Counted from the first letter of the stretch, positions 39,395 through 49,349 are shown. The stretch is DNA of 64,000 nucleotides from Gammaproteobacteria bacterium (GCA_016125505.1 WGLP01000002.1:1148082-1212081), one strand, 5' to 3'. Program-made: numbers and translations. The notes: a model not told the origin generated them from the letters alone.

Positions 39395-40558
39395 ATGTAT
39401 AAAGTTCTTACCTTGAATAATATTTCCGTTGCCGGGCTCAATCGCCTGCCGCGCGAGCGTTATGAAGTGGCCTCTGAGATCGTGAATCCCGATGCCATCC
39501 TTCTGCGTTCGTATAACATGCACGATATGAATTTTCCGGAAAGCCTGAAGGCGGTGGGTCGCGCAGGCGCCGGGGTGAACAATATTCCTGTAGACAAGTG
39601 TTCCACGGCCGGGATACCCGTCTTCAATGCGCCGGGGGCTAACGCCAATGCCGTGAAGGAACTCGTGATCGCCGGTATGCTGATCGCCTGTCGCAATTTA
39701 TGTTATGCCTGGGATTATGCGCGTAACTTGCAGGGCGATGACAAGGCAATTCACAAACTGGTGGAAGCGGGCAAGAAAAAATATGCCGGTTTCGAGTTGC
39801 CCGGGCGTACCCTGGGTGTTATCGGTCTGGGTGCCATCGGGCGCAGTGTTGCCAATACCGCGATTGAGTTGGGCATGAACGTCATTGGATATGACCCGGG
39901 CATCACGGTGGAAGGGGCCTGGCAACTTTCTTCCAGCGTCGAAAAGGCCAACAGTGTCGAGACCGTCCTGACCAAGTCCGATTTTGTAACGTTTCATGTC
40001 CCCCTGATAGACGCAACACGGCACATGATTAATGCAGACCGTCTGAAGATCATGAAAGACAAGGCCGTCATTCTCAATTTTGCCCGTGATGGTATTGTCG
40101 ATGACCAGGCGGTGTGCAATGCCATCGACTCAGGCAAGATCTACGCTTATGTGTGTGACTTCCCGAGTAATCTTCTGAAGAGCCATGAGCGTGTCATTAC
40201 CTTGCCGCACCTGGGCGCCTCCACCGTGGAAGCCGAAGACAACTGCGCCATCATGGTGGCCGATCAGATTCGCGATTACCTGGAAAACGGGAATGTGAAG
40301 AATTCGGTGAACTTCCCGGAAGTGAAGATGGATCGTAACGAAGGTTTCCGTGTCTGCATCGTGAATAGCAATGTACCGAATATGTTGGGCCAGATCTCCA
40401 CGGCCATGGCACAGGATCAGTTGAATATCGTTGATATGCTCAACAAGTCCCGTGGCAATCTGGCATATACGCTGGTGGATGTCGATAAACCCATCGATGA
40501 CGGACTGCTGAACAGACTTAAGCAGATCGACGGTGTGCTGGCGGTGCGCACGATCTAA
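39395..40558 (+). CDS. serA: D-3-phosphoglycerate dehydrogenase
   Basis: First step of serine synthesis. 387 residues: NAD-binding GVIGLGAIGRSVANTAIELG (about 148-167), catalytic Arg in NFARDGIVDD, His in LPHLGAST, and a C-terminal ACT domain (about 318-387, FRVCIVNSNVPNMLG) for regulation. It is of the shorter type with the ACT domain directly after the catalytic part. AGGGAG precedes the ATG, 18 bp after serC. The enzyme supplies the substrate SerC aminates. Confidence 0.93.
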   Translation: MYKVLTLNNISVAGLNRLPRERYEVASEIVNPDAILLRSYNMHDMNFPESLKAVGRAGAGVNNIPVDKCSTAGIPVFNAPGANANAVKELVIAGMLIACRNLCYAWDYARNLQGDDKAIHKLVEAGKKKYAGFELPGRTLGVIGLGAIGRSVANTAIELGMNVIGYDPGITVEGAWQLSSSVEKANSVETVLTKSDFVTFHVPLIDATRHMINADRLKIMKDKAVILNFARDGIVDDQAVCNAIDSGKIYAYVCDFPSNLLKSHERVITLPHLGASTVEAEDNCAIMVADQIRDYLENGNVKNSVNFPEVKMDRNEGFRVCIVNSNVPNMLGQISTAMAQDQLNIVDMLNKSRGNLAYTLVDVDKPIDDGLLNRLKQIDGVLAVRTI

Positions 40559-40563
40559 GAATT

Positions 40564-41640
40564 ATGAGTGAGGAACTCAATCAGCTACGTGTACGTATCG
40601 ATCAACTGGACGAACAGATCCAGGAGTTACTTACGGAACGCGCCAAGATTGCCCTGCAAGTCGCGGCAAGCAAAATCAAATCCCAGGACACGAATTTTTA
40701 CCGCGCCGAACGCGAGGCCCAGGTCTTGCGCCGGGTCAAGGAACGCAACAAAGGTCCCTTGAGCGACGAAGAGATTGCACGGCTGTTCCGGGAAATTATA
40801 TCGGCGTGTCTGGCCCTGGAACAGGTCATGACTATTGCCTTTCTGGGACCGGAAGGTACCTTCACTCAGGCGGCAGCGTTAAAGCACTTCGGGCACTCGG
40901 TGGCGACATTACCACTGGCGACCATTGGCGACGTCTTCCGCGAGGTTGAGTCGGGTAATGTTTCTTATGGTGTGGTGCCGGTGGAGAATTCCACCGAGGG
41001 TGTGGTTAGCCATACGCTGGACCAATTCATGAATTCACCTCTGCATATCTGCGGCGAAGTGGAACTGCGTATTCATCATCACCTGCTGGGAAAAGGCAAG
41101 GACACAAAAAATATCAGCCGTATTTATTCGCATCGGCAATCACTGGCGCAATGCCGGGAATGGCTGGAAACGAATATGCCGGGCATCGAATTGCGCGATG
41201 TCAACAGCAATGCAGAAGCGGCGCGTCTGGCGGCGCAAGAAGAAAATGCCCTGGCGATTGCCAGTGAAACGGCGGCCGAGATCTACGGACTGAATGTGCT
41301 GGTGCGCAATATCGAGGATGAACCGGACAACACGACGCGCTTTCTGGTTATCGGCAAGCGCGCGACGCCGCCCAGTGGCAAGGACAAGACCTCCTTGTTG
41401 ATTTCGACACAAAACAAACCCGGTTCGCTTTATCGCGTGCTGGAACCCTTGGTGAAACACAAGATTTCCATGACCCGCATCGAATCGCGGCCGTCCCGCC
41501 GCGGCATGTGGGACTATGTCTTTTTTATCGACTGCGAAGGCCATCGTGAGGATGAAAGGGTGGCTGCCGCGCTCAGCGAACTCGAACACGAGGTGAGTTT
41601 CCTCAAGATACTCGGTTCGTATCCACGTTCCGTACTTTGA
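40564..41640 (+). CDS. pheA: Bifunctional chorismate mutase/prephenate dehydratase (P-protein)
   Basis: Makes phenylpyruvate for phenylalanine. 358 residues in three parts: AroQ chorismate mutase (1-85, RVRIDQLDEQIQELL), prephenate dehydratase (about 93-275, FLGPEGTFTQAA, NTTRFLVIG) and an ACT domain with the ESRPSRRGMWDY phenylalanine-binding motif. The end of the frame (TTGA) lies near the hisC start. It is only 5 bp downstream of serA. Confidence 0.96.
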   Translation: MSEELNQLRVRIDQLDEQIQELLTERAKIALQVAASKIKSQDTNFYRAEREAQVLRRVKERNKGPLSDEEIARLFREIISACLALEQVMTIAFLGPEGTFTQAAALKHFGHSVATLPLATIGDVFREVESGNVSYGVVPVENSTEGVVSHTLDQFMNSPLHICGEVELRIHHHLLGKGKDTKNISRIYSHRQSLAQCREWLETNMPGIELRDVNSNAEAARLAAQEENALAIASETAAEIYGLNVLVRNIEDEPDNTTRFLVIGKRATPPSGKDKTSLLISTQNKPGSLYRVLEPLVKHKISMTRIESRPSRRGMWDYVFFIDCEGHREDERVAAALSELEHEVSFLKILGSYPRSVL

Positions 41641-41657
41641 AGATTCCGGATAGAACA

Positions 41658-42773
41658 ATGCAGAATTTTTGTGACCTGGCGGTACCTGGTGTCCGCGAAC
41701 TCAAACCTTATCAACCGGGCAAACCGATCGAGGAATTGCAGCGGGAGTTTGGTTTGCGTGAAGTCGTTAAACTCGCGTCCAATGAAAATCCATTAGGCCC
41801 AAGCCGCAAGGCACTGGCTGCGATCGAACGTGGTTTGTCGGAACTGGCGCGGTATCCCGACGGTAACGGCTTTATTCTGAAAAAGGCCCTGTGCGACAGG
41901 TTTGGCGTCGCGCTGAATCAGGTGACGCTGGGGAATGGTTCCAATGATATCCTGGAACTGGTGGCGCGTACTTTTGTGCAACCGGGTCAGGAAGTGATCT
42001 TTTCCCAACACGCCTTTGCCGTGTATCCCATCGCAACGCAGGCGGTCGGTGGCAAGGCCGTGATCGTGCCTGCCAGGGATTGGGGCAACGATCTTGACGC
42101 GATGCTCAAGGCGATTAGTGACAACACCCGCGTGATCTTTATCGCCAATCCGAATAATCCGACCGGGACGTGGCTAAACGAAACTGAACTGACGCGGTTT
42201 TTGAATGAGGTGCCGGAGCAAGTTGTCGTGGTTCTGGATGAGGCCTATTTTGAATATGCCATTCATCCCGCAATGCTGGCACACGCCTATCCGGATGGTA
42301 TGCGTCTGCTACAGCGATATCCCAATTTGATCGTGTCGCGTACCTTTTCCAAGGCCTATGGTCTGGCAGGTTTGCGCGTCGGGTATGCCGTATCGCATGC
42401 CGAGATTGCGGATTTGCTTAATCGTGTGCGCCAGCCATTTAATGTCAACAGCCTCGCTCTATCTGCCGCCGCCGCCGCCGCCTTGGACGATCAAGCGCAT
42501 CTGAATGACAGTGCAACGTTAAATGCGTCAGGGCTGCAGCAATTACAGGCTGCCTTCAATGATATGGGGCTGGAATACATTCCCACTGTGGGTAATTTTA
42601 TCAGCGTGGATATGGGTACAACCGCGCAACCGATTTATCAGGCGTTGCTAAAGCGTGGTGTCATTGTGCGACCTGTCGCGAACTATGAAATGCCGAACCA
42701 TCTGCGCGTGACAATTGGTACGGAAAAGGAAAACACGATCTTTTTGTCGGCCTTGCGAGAGGTATTGCAATAA
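41658..42773 (+). CDS. hisC: Histidinol-phosphate aminotransferase (HisC2-type)
   Basis: PLP aminotransferase of the HisC family; next to pheA and tyrA such enzymes often handle aromatic amino acids as well as histidinol phosphate. ATG 41658 is chosen over an in-frame TTG at 41637 that overlaps the pheA stop; CGGATAG lies ahead. In 371 residues NPNNPTGTW and the PLP lysine in SRTFSKAYGLAGLRVGY are seen, and a run of seven alanines (SAAAAAALDD) occurs near residue 275. Confidence 0.93.
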   Translation: MQNFCDLAVPGVRELKPYQPGKPIEELQREFGLREVVKLASNENPLGPSRKALAAIERGLSELARYPDGNGFILKKALCDRFGVALNQVTLGNGSNDILELVARTFVQPGQEVIFSQHAFAVYPIATQAVGGKAVIVPARDWGNDLDAMLKAISDNTRVIFIANPNNPTGTWLNETELTRFLNEVPEQVVVVLDEAYFEYAIHPAMLAHAYPDGMRLLQRYPNLIVSRTFSKAYGLAGLRVGYAVSHAEIADLLNRVRQPFNVNSLALSAAAAAALDDQAHLNDSATLNASGLQQLQAAFNDMGLEYIPTVGNFISVDMGTTAQPIYQALLKRGVIVRPVANYEMPNHLRVTIGTEKENTIFLSALREVLQ

Positions 42774-42775
42774 CA

Positions 42776-43648
42776 ATGAGCCACAAGCTTCACATCGGCA
42801 AATTGTGCATCATCGGTGTCGGCCTTATCGGCGGCTCTGTTGCGCGTGCCTTGCGTGAATGCAATTGTGTCGACAGCATCGTGGGTGCGGGGCGGCAACT
42901 GGAGAATCTCAAACGTGCCGAGGACCTGGGTGTTATCGATGCCTATTCTCTCGACTTGGCCAAGGCAGTAGAGGACGCTGATATTGTTCTGGTGGCGGTG
43001 CCCTTGGGGGCGATGCAGCGAGTCTTCGAACAGATTAAACCACATTTATCTTCACACACGATCGTAACGGATGTCGGCAGCGCCAAACAAAGTGTCATGG
43101 CGGCGGCGGAGAACGTCTTTGGCGAGTTGCCCGCGACATTTGTCCCGGGCCATCCCATCGCCGGTACCGAAAAGAGTGGCGTGGAAGCCTCTGTTGCGGA
43201 ATTGTTTCGGCATCGGCGTGTAATTCTGACACCACATGCGAAGACCGACAAAATGGCATTGGCCAAGGTGAGACAACTGTGGCAGGCCTGCGGTGCGCAA
43301 GTGATGGAAATGGAGGCAGTGCATCATGATGCCGTGTTGGCGGCGACCAGTCATTTGCCGCACATGTTGGCCTATGCCCTGGTGGATACCCTGGCGCGCA
43401 TGGATGACAGTCAGGAGATTTTTGATTATGCCGCTGGCGGATTTCGGGATTTCACCCGAATTGCCTCCAGTGACCCGGTTATGTGGCATGATATCTGTCT
43501 GGCCAATCGGGAACAGTTAGTCAAAGTGATGCGGGCATTCAGTGATGATCTGCATCGTTTGTGTGATGCCATGGAACAGGGCGACGGTGAATTTCTCAAG
43601 ACAACCTTTACCCGCGCCAAAAATGCGCGAGACAAATTTTGCGGTTAA
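42776..43648 (+). CDS. tyrA: Prephenate dehydrogenase
   Basis: Converts prephenate to 4-hydroxyphenylpyruvate for tyrosine. 290 residues, NAD-binding GVGLIGGSVARALRE (about 15-29), and catalytic region PGHPIAGTEKSGVEAS followed by the HHDAVLAATSHLPHMLAYAL signature. It is a stand-alone enzyme, separate from AroA, with only a 3-bp gap to aroA; in Pseudomonas the two are fused. Confidence 0.95.
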   Translation: MSHKLHIGKLCIIGVGLIGGSVARALRECNCVDSIVGAGRQLENLKRAEDLGVIDAYSLDLAKAVEDADIVLVAVPLGAMQRVFEQIKPHLSSHTIVTDVGSAKQSVMAAAENVFGELPATFVPGHPIAGTEKSGVEASVAELFRHRRVILTPHAKTDKMALAKVRQLWQACGAQVMEMEAVHHDAVLAATSHLPHMLAYALVDTLARMDDSQEIFDYAAGGFRDFTRIASSDPVMWHDICLANREQLVKVMRAFSDDLHRLCDAMEQGDGEFLKTTFTRAKNARDKFCG

Positions 43649-43651
43649 ACC

Positions 43652-44968
43652 ATGAGTGGCAGTGACGTCCGATTTCAAGTGCAACCCGGTGGCAAGATAA
43701 AGGGAGCAATCCGCGTACCCGGTGATAAATCCATTTCGCATCGCAGTATCATGCTCGGCAGTCTTGCGGAAGGGACGACACAGGTCACAGGTTTTCTCGA
43801 GGGCGAGGATAACCTGGCGACGCTCGATGCCTTTCGTAGCCTGGGTGTCAATATTCATGGGCCGGAAAATGGCAAGGTGGTGATCGCAGGTGTTGGTATG
43901 CATGGCCTGAAATCACCCGGTAAGGACATCTATTTAGGCAACTCCGGCACGTCGATGCGCTTGTTAACCGGTCTGTTCAGTGCGCAGGCGTTTGATTGTG
44001 TGCTGACTGGCGACAAATCCCTGAGTGGTCGACCCATGCGCAGGGTGACGGACCCACTGGCTAGGATGGGCGCCGAAATCGAAACCACCGAGAAGGGTAC
44101 GCCACCTGTCCACATCCATGGCGGTCAAAAATTATGTGGCATCGATTATGCGATGCCGGTGGCCAGCGCTCAGGTCAAATCCAGCCTGCTGCTTGCCGGG
44201 CTGTATGCCAATGGTCAGACCTGCGTGACTGAGCCGGCGCCCACCCGCGATCATACTGAACGCATGCTGCGCGGGTTTGGCTATCCCGTGCAAACACAGG
44301 GCAATAAAATCTGCCTCCTCGGTGGCGGCAAACTCAAGGCGACCAACATTGATGTGCCCGCCGACATTTCCTCGGCAGCATTTTTCATGGTGGCGGCGAG
44401 CATTGCGCCGGATTCCGATTTGACCCTGCAGCATGTTGGGATCAATCCTACTCGCACCGGTGTGATCAATATCCTGCGCCAAATGGGTGCAGATATTGGC
44501 TTAGCCAACGAACGTGAAGTGGGCGGTGAGCCGGTAGCGGATATACGTATTCGCAGTGCGCAACTCAAAGGTATTCGGATCCCTGAAGCTCAAGTACCCT
44601 TGGCCATCGATGAATTTCCTGCGATTTTTGTTGCTGCGGCCTGCGCACAAGGGCAAACGGTCCTCACCGGTGCCCATGAATTGCGGGTCAAGGAAAGCGA
44701 TCGTATTGCGGTGATGGCAGATGGACTGGTGACATTGGGTATCAATGCCAAGCCGACTGAAGATGGCATTATTATTGAAGGTGGTCAGTTCGGCAGTGGT
44801 GAGATTAATAGTCATGGCGATCACCGCATCGCCATGAGTTTTGCCATGGCGGCATTGCGTGCCCAGGGAACGATTCATATTACGGACTGCGCTAATGTGA
44901 ATACCTCGTTTCCGGGATTCGTCATGCTTGCGCAACAGGTTGGACTTACGATTGAACAATCTTCTTAG
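43652..44968 (+). CDS. aroA: 3-phosphoshikimate 1-carboxyvinyltransferase (EPSP synthase)
   Basis: Sixth step of the shikimate pathway. 438 residues; PGDKSISHRSIMLGSLAEG near residue 24, LGNSGTSMRLL, and RVKESDRIAVMADGL with the HGDHRIAMSFAMA signature. Length is a little longer than E. coli AroA (427). Starts 3 bp after tyrA. It is the last of the aromatic genes before manC. Confidence 0.96.
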   Translation: MSGSDVRFQVQPGGKIKGAIRVPGDKSISHRSIMLGSLAEGTTQVTGFLEGEDNLATLDAFRSLGVNIHGPENGKVVIAGVGMHGLKSPGKDIYLGNSGTSMRLLTGLFSAQAFDCVLTGDKSLSGRPMRRVTDPLARMGAEIETTEKGTPPVHIHGGQKLCGIDYAMPVASAQVKSSLLLAGLYANGQTCVTEPAPTRDHTERMLRGFGYPVQTQGNKICLLGGGKLKATNIDVPADISSAAFFMVAASIAPDSDLTLQHVGINPTRTGVINILRQMGADIGLANEREVGGEPVADIRIRSAQLKGIRIPEAQVPLAIDEFPAIFVAAACAQGQTVLTGAHELRVKESDRIAVMADGLVTLGINAKPTEDGIIIEGGQFGSGEINSHGDHRIAMSFAMAALRAQGTIHITDCANVNTSFPGFVMLAQQVGLTIEQSS

Positions 44969-44977
44969 CATTACAAC

Positions 44978-44999
44978 GAGATTGAGTGGGGTGAATCTC
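44978..44999 (+). promoter_or_regulatory. Hairpin presenting the manC ribosome-binding site
   Basis: GAGATT (44978-44983) pairs with AATCTC (44994-44999), leaving GAGTGGGGTG in the loop, directly before the manC ATG at 45001. The loop holds the purine-rich stretch likely to be the ribosome-binding site, so translation might depend on the hairpin. The stem is only 6 bp. Confidence 0.35.
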
Positions 45000-45000
45000 A

Positions 45001-46434
45001 ATGCAAATTAAACCCGTGATCCTTTCCGGCGGTTCCGGTACGCGGCTGTGGCCCCTGTCGCGCCAACTTTTTCCGAAACAACTGCTCCCCCTGGTGAATC
45101 ACCATACCATGCTCCAGGACACGGCGATGCGGGTAAAGGGTGCCACCAATATGTCACCGGATGTGTTGGTCGTTTGTAATGAGGAACACCGTTTTCTCGT
45201 TGCCGAACAATTGCGGAGCATGAATGTTCCTACAGATAGCATCATTCTGGAGCCGGTCGGCAAAAACACCGCGCCGGCCCTGACCCTGGCGGCACTGGCC
45301 CTGCAAAACAAAGACTGCTCGATGCTGGTAATGCCCGCCGATCATGTCATTCAAAATACGGCGGCGTTTCATGATGCGATCAAGCAGGCTGCCAAACTTG
45401 CCGAGCAAGGTTATATCGCCACCTTTGGTATTGTGCCGGCGCGGGCGGAGACGGGTTACGGTTACATCGAGCAGGGTAAGGCGATCAATGAACAGGCCTT
45501 TCAGGTGGCGCGCTTCGTCGAAAAACCGGATCGCACCACGGCGCAAGGTTATCTCGATGCCGGCACATTTTTATGGAACAGCGGCATGTTCATGCTGACG
45601 CCACAGACCTGGTTAACGCATTTGTCACGCTTGCAACCGGCAATGATGCAGGCGTGTGAACAGGCCTATTGCAATGGTCAGGCGGATAAGGATTTCTATC
45701 GTCTGGACAAGGCGGCATTTGCCACCTCACCCAGTGATTCCATCGACTACGCTGTCATGGAAAAACTGGTGGCGACACCGGAAGCGAAGGTTGCAGTCGT
45801 CCCGCTGCAAGCCGGCTGGTCCGATGTGGGGGCGTGGGATGCGTTGTGGGATATCACCAATAAAGATCCGGCAGGGAATGTGGTGAAGGGCGATGTCGTC
45901 AACATTGGTTCGCAAAATTCCATGCTGTTGAGCGAGGGTCGTTTAGTTGCCGGTGTTGGTCTGGACAGTATGGTCGTGGTGGAAACCGCAGATGCTGTTT
46001 TGGTCGCGCACAAGGATCGGGTGCAGGACGTGAAGGAAGTCGTGACCTGGTTAAAGGCGGAAGGCCGCGACGAACACCTGACACACCGGCGAGTGTATCG
46101 CCCCTGGGGCAGCTATGAGGGGATCGATGTCGGCGAACGGTATCAGGTAAAACGTATTACGGTGAATCCACAGGCGTCACTGTCTTTGCAGATGCATCAT
46201 CACCGCGCCGAACACTGGATTGTGGTGAAAGGTACCGCGAAGGTGACGCGCGACGATGAAGTGTTTCTTGTCTCCGAAAACGAATCCACCTACATTCCCA
46301 TCGGGACACGTCATCGCCTGGAAAATCCGGGAACGATTCCCCTGGAAATGATTGAAGTCCAGTCCGGCAGTTATCTGGGAGAGGACGATATCGTCCGCTT
46401 CGAAGATATTTACGGGCGCGAGAAGGAGAAGTAG
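45001..46434 (+). CDS. manC: Mannose-1-phosphate guanylyltransferase/mannose-6-phosphate isomerase
   Basis: Bifunctional enzyme that makes GDP-mannose for surface polysaccharide. 477 residues: nucleotidyltransferase domain with GGSGTRLWPLSRQLFPKQ (about 10-27) and FVEKPD, then a C-terminal cupin-type isomerase domain with PWGSYEGIDVGERYQVKR and QMHHHRAEHWIVV (about 365-415). Its presence between aroA and cmk breaks the usual aroA-cmk-rpsA order and is another polysaccharide gene in this block. The cmk start follows 3 bp after its stop. Confidence 0.93.
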   Translation: MQIKPVILSGGSGTRLWPLSRQLFPKQLLPLVNHHTMLQDTAMRVKGATNMSPDVLVVCNEEHRFLVAEQLRSMNVPTDSIILEPVGKNTAPALTLAALALQNKDCSMLVMPADHVIQNTAAFHDAIKQAAKLAEQGYIATFGIVPARAETGYGYIEQGKAINEQAFQVARFVEKPDRTTAQGYLDAGTFLWNSGMFMLTPQTWLTHLSRLQPAMMQACEQAYCNGQADKDFYRLDKAAFATSPSDSIDYAVMEKLVATPEAKVAVVPLQAGWSDVGAWDALWDITNKDPAGNVVKGDVVNIGSQNSMLLSEGRLVAGVGLDSMVVVETADAVLVAHKDRVQDVKEVVTWLKAEGRDEHLTHRRVYRPWGSYEGIDVGERYQVKRITVNPQASLSLQMHHHRAEHWIVVKGTAKVTRDDEVFLVSENESTYIPIGTRHRLENPGTIPLEMIEVQSGSYLGEDDIVRFEDIYGREKEK

Positions 46435-46437
46435 GGG

Positions 46438-47145
46438 GTGAGCGATATCCCCGTGATCACCATCGATGGCCCCAGTGGATCCGGTAAGGGCACTATCAGC
46501 AGGACCCTGGCCCAGATGCTGGGGTGGCACTTCCTCGACAGCGGTGCCTTATATCGGTTGGTGGGACTGGGCGGCGCCCGCCATCACATCGCGAATACCG
46601 ATGAGGAGAAAATCGCCAATTACGCCCGTGAGCTGGCGGTTCGGTTCGAGACCGGGGACCCTGACGCGGAACCCAGAATATATCTTGAAGATCATGAGGT
46701 TAGTGGCGAGCTGCGAACCGAGACCTGCGGTGAATTGGCGTCTCAGGTCGCTGCCATCCCGGCCGTCAGAGAGGCTTTACTGGCTCGCCAACGCGATTTC
46801 AGACAGGCCCCGGGGCTGGTTGCCGATGGCCGCGATATGGGGACCACAGTCTTCCCCGAGGCCAATTTAAAAATTTATCTGACCGCGAGCGCCGAAGTAC
46901 GCGCACAAAGGCGATATAAACAGTTGAAAGACAAAGGAATTAGTGTTAATCTCGCCGCCCTTGTACAGGATATCAACAAGCGGGACGCGCGGGATAGCTC
47001 CCGATCTGTATCACCTCTCGTGCCGGCCATCGATGCCATTGTTGTCGACACTTCCGAGATGGATATTCCGCAAGTCATGAATCGTGTGCAGGAACTTGTG
47101 CGTCAGGCCTTGCCGGATGTCACACTGGGTAGCCCATCGGGCTGA
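46438..47145 (+). CDS. cmk: Cytidylate kinase
   Basis: Phosphorylates CMP/dCMP. 235 residues from GTG 46438; P-loop DGPSGSGKGTISR (about 9-21). DSGALYRL and RDMGTTVFP are family segments. GGGG immediately upstream may help initiation. The cmk-rpsA-ihfB order is conserved in gammaproteobacteria. Confidence 0.95.
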   Translation: MSDIPVITIDGPSGSGKGTISRTLAQMLGWHFLDSGALYRLVGLGGARHHIANTDEEKIANYARELAVRFETGDPDAEPRIYLEDHEVSGELRTETCGELASQVAAIPAVREALLARQRDFRQAPGLVADGRDMGTTVFPEANLKIYLTASAEVRAQRRYKQLKDKGISVNLAALVQDINKRDARDSSRSVSPLVPAIDAIVVDTSEMDIPQVMNRVQELVRQALPDVTLGSPSG

Positions 47146-47161
47146 ACATTAACTAACACAG

Positions 47162-47200
47162 CGGTCGTACGACCGTGCAACTCGCCGGGCATTGCCTGGC
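47162..47200 (+). promoter_or_regulatory. Two stem-loops in the rpsA leader
   Basis: Between cmk and rpsA, CGGTCGTACGACCG (47162-47175) is a perfect 14-nt palindrome, and GCCGGGC (47184-47190) pairs with GCCTGGC (47194-47200) with one G-U. They lie 15-55 bases ahead of the rpsA ATG. E. coli rpsA is autoregulated through leader hairpins, so this could be a counterpart; that is inference. Confidence 0.45.
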
Positions 47201-47215
47201 CAAGGTACAAACTCC

Positions 47216-48889
47216 ATGAGCGAAAGCTTTGCCGAATTATTTGAAGAATCCCTCGCCAAAACCAAACTTGCCCCCGGTACGATCATTACCGGCACCGTCG
47301 TGTCCGTCAAAGACGATTTCGTTATCGTCAATGCCGGCCTCAAATCCGAAGGCGTTATTCCCATCGAGCAGTTCAAAGACGACCATGGCAACATCAACGT
47401 TGTCGTGGGTGATGCTATCGATGTTGCGCTGGATGCGGTGGAGGATGGTTATGGTGAAACCCGTCTCTCACGCGAAAAAGCCAAGCGCGCCGAAGCCTGG
47501 AAACGCCTCGAAGCTGCGCATGAAGCGGGTGAGACTGTCATGGGTATCATTACTGACAAGGTCAAAGGTGGCTTCACCGTTGATCTGAGTGATATCCGCG
47601 CCTTCTTACCGGGTTCTCTGGTGGATGTACGTCCGGTACGCGATACCAGCTACCTGGAAGGTAAGGAACTGGAATTCAAGGTCATCAAACTGGATCGCCG
47701 CCGTAACAACGTGGTCGTATCACGCCGTGCAGTTGTGGAAGAAGAGAGCACCGAAGAGCGCGAACAGCTGATTTCCAACATGCAGGAAGGCTCCATCGTT
47801 AAAGGTATCGTCAAGAATCTCACCGATTACGGTGCGTTTGTGGATCTGGGCGGTATCGATGGCCTGCTGCACATCACCGACATGGCCTGGAAGCGCGTGA
47901 AGCATCCAAGCGAAATCGTGAATGTTGGCGACGAAATCACCGTCAAGGTCCTGAAGTTCGATAAGGAACGCATGCGCGTTTCTCTGGGACTCAAGCAAAT
48001 GGGTGACGACCCATGGGTCGATATTGCCCGTCGTTATCCGGAAAGCAAGCGCCTGTTTGGCAAGGTCACCAACATTGCTGATTACGGCTGCTTCGTCGAG
48101 ATCGAAGACGGCGTGGAAGGCCTGGTACACGTTTCCGAAATGGACTGGACCAACAAGAACATTCATCCCAGCAAGGTTGTGCAACTGGGTGACGAAGTCG
48201 AAGTCATGGTTCTCGACATCGACGAAGAGCGTCGTCGTATCTCCCTTGGCATGAAACAGTGCCAGCCCAATCCGTGGGAAGCCTTTGCCCAGAAATTCAA
48301 CAAGGGTGACAAAGTCTCTGGTCAGATCAAGTCCATTACCGATTTCGGTATTTTCATCGGTCTCGATGGCGGCATCGATGGCCTGGTACACCTGTCCGAT
48401 ATCTCCTGGAACGATACCGGGGAAGATGCAGTTCGCAATTACAAGAAGGGTCAGGAGCTGGAGGCCGTGGTCTTGGCCGTTGACCCGGAACGCGAGCGTA
48501 TCTCACTGGGTATTAAGCAGCTCGAATCCGATCCTTTCACCAATTTCGTGGCCGTAAACCCGAAAGGCAGTATCGTTCGCGGTAAGGTCACGGAAGTAGA
48601 TGCCAAGGGTGCCGTTATCGAGTTGGGAGACAGTATCGAAGGTTATCTGCGTGCCTCTGAAATCTCACGGGATCGGGTGGAAGATGCCCGCACCCACCTG
48701 AGTGTCGGTGATGAAGTTGAAGCAAAATTCACCGGGGTCGATAAAAAGAACAGGACCATCAATTTGTCGATCAAGGCCAAGGACAGCGAGGACGAGAAAG
48801 CCGCTATTGACGACTATAACCGTTCTGCTGCCCCGGCAACCACGACTTTAGGTGATATACTGAAAGAAAAGATGGAAGGCAACGACTAA
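47216..48889 (+). CDS. rpsA: 30S ribosomal protein S1
   Basis: Essential mRNA-binding ribosomal protein. From ATG 47216 ([13 protein letters not shown], the usual start) it has 557 residues with six S1 OB-fold domains beginning about residues 20, 105, 190, 275, 362 and 449; the repeated ..[17 protein letters not shown].. type motifs are clear in the third to fifth. In-frame codons back to 47192 lack homology. The length equals E. coli S1. Confidence 0.98.
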   Translation: MSESFAELFEESLAKTKLAPGTIITGTVVSVKDDFVIVNAGLKSEGVIPIEQFKDDHGNINVVVGDAIDVALDAVEDGYGETRLSREKAKRAEAWKRLEAAHEAGETVMGIITDKVKGGFTVDLSDIRAFLPGSLVDVRPVRDTSYLEGKELEFKVIKLDRRRNNVVVSRRAVVEEESTEEREQLISNMQEGSIVKGIVKNLTDYGAFVDLGGIDGLLHITDMAWKRVKHPSEIVNVGDEITVKVLKFDKERMRVSLGLKQMGDDPWVDIARRYPESKRLFGKVTNIADYGCFVEIEDGVEGLVHVSEMDWTNKNIHPSKVVQLGDEVEVMVLDIDEERRRISLGMKQCQPNPWEAFAQKFNKGDKVSGQIKSITDFGIFIGLDGGIDGLVHLSDISWNDTGEDAVRNYKKGQELEAVVLAVDPERERISLGIKQLESDPFTNFVAVNPKGSIVRGKVTEVDAKGAVIELGDSIEGYLRASEISRDRVEDARTHLSVGDEVEAKFTGVDKKNRTINLSIKAKDSEDEKAAIDDYNRSAAPATTTLGDILKEKMEGND

Positions 48890-48897
48890 GACCTGGA

Positions 48898-48919
48898 ATG
48901 CGGGGCTGCGGCCCCGCAT
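48898..48919. terminator. GC-rich hairpin after rpsA
   Basis: ATGCGGGGC (48898-48906) pairs with GCCCCGCAT (48911-48919) around a TGCG loop, 9 bp after the rpsA stop. No T-run follows, so it may be an mRNA-stabilising or attenuating hairpin rather than a true terminator. Confidence 0.5.
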
Positions 48920-48940
48920 GTTGGGATGGAGTGGTTAATA

Positions 48941-49246
48941 ATGACGAAATCAGAATTAATCGAGATCCTGTCGCAAAAACAGAAGCAGTTGGCCTACAAG
49001 GATGTGGAATTGGCGATTAAAACCATGCTGGAACACATGGCGCAGAGCCTGGCCACTGGTGAACGGATTGAAATCCGCGGCTTTGGCAGCTTCTCCTTGC
49101 ACTACCGTCCACCACGGGTGGGGCGCAATCCAAAGACCGGGGATTCCGTTGAGCTGGAGGCAAAATATGTCCCCCATTTCAAACCGGGCAAGGAATTGCG
49201 TGAACGTGTTAACGAGAGCATGGGGCAAGTCGAGATTACCGATTAA
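48941..49246 (+). CDS. ihfB: Integration host factor subunit beta
   Basis: Architectural DNA-bending protein subunit, 101 residues from ATG 48941 with GGAG ahead. [10 protein letters not shown] at the start and the DNA-inserting arm [17 protein letters not shown] are diagnostic. An in-frame ATG at 48926 lacks homology. It follows rpsA, the usual arrangement, and is followed by a strong terminator. Confidence 0.97.
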   Translation: MTKSELIEILSQKQKQLAYKDVELAIKTMLEHMAQSLATGERIEIRGFGSFSLHYRPPRVGRNPKTGDSVELEAKYVPHFKPGKELRERVNESMGQVEITD

Positions 49247-49268
49247 GCAGAACATGGTAAAACATCCG

Positions 49269-49308
49269 CACCGGCATCCGAGGTAACCCCTCATGCCGGT
49301 GTTTTTTT
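49269..49308 (+). terminator. Rho-independent terminator after ihfB
   Basis: Perfect 9-bp stem CACCGGCAT (49269-49277) with ATGCCGGTG (49293-49301), then seven T (49302-49308). It lies 22 bp after the ihfB stop and separates ihfB from lapA. Confidence 0.9.
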
Positions 49309-49349
49309 GTGGGGGATAAATACGCGCATCAGGAAAGCGAAGAAGGTCT

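Noticed and set aside
42460..42484. Short GCC repeat in hisC as a phase-variable tract
   Set aside because: It is an in-frame alanine run in a conserved region; unit number changes would not shift the frame.
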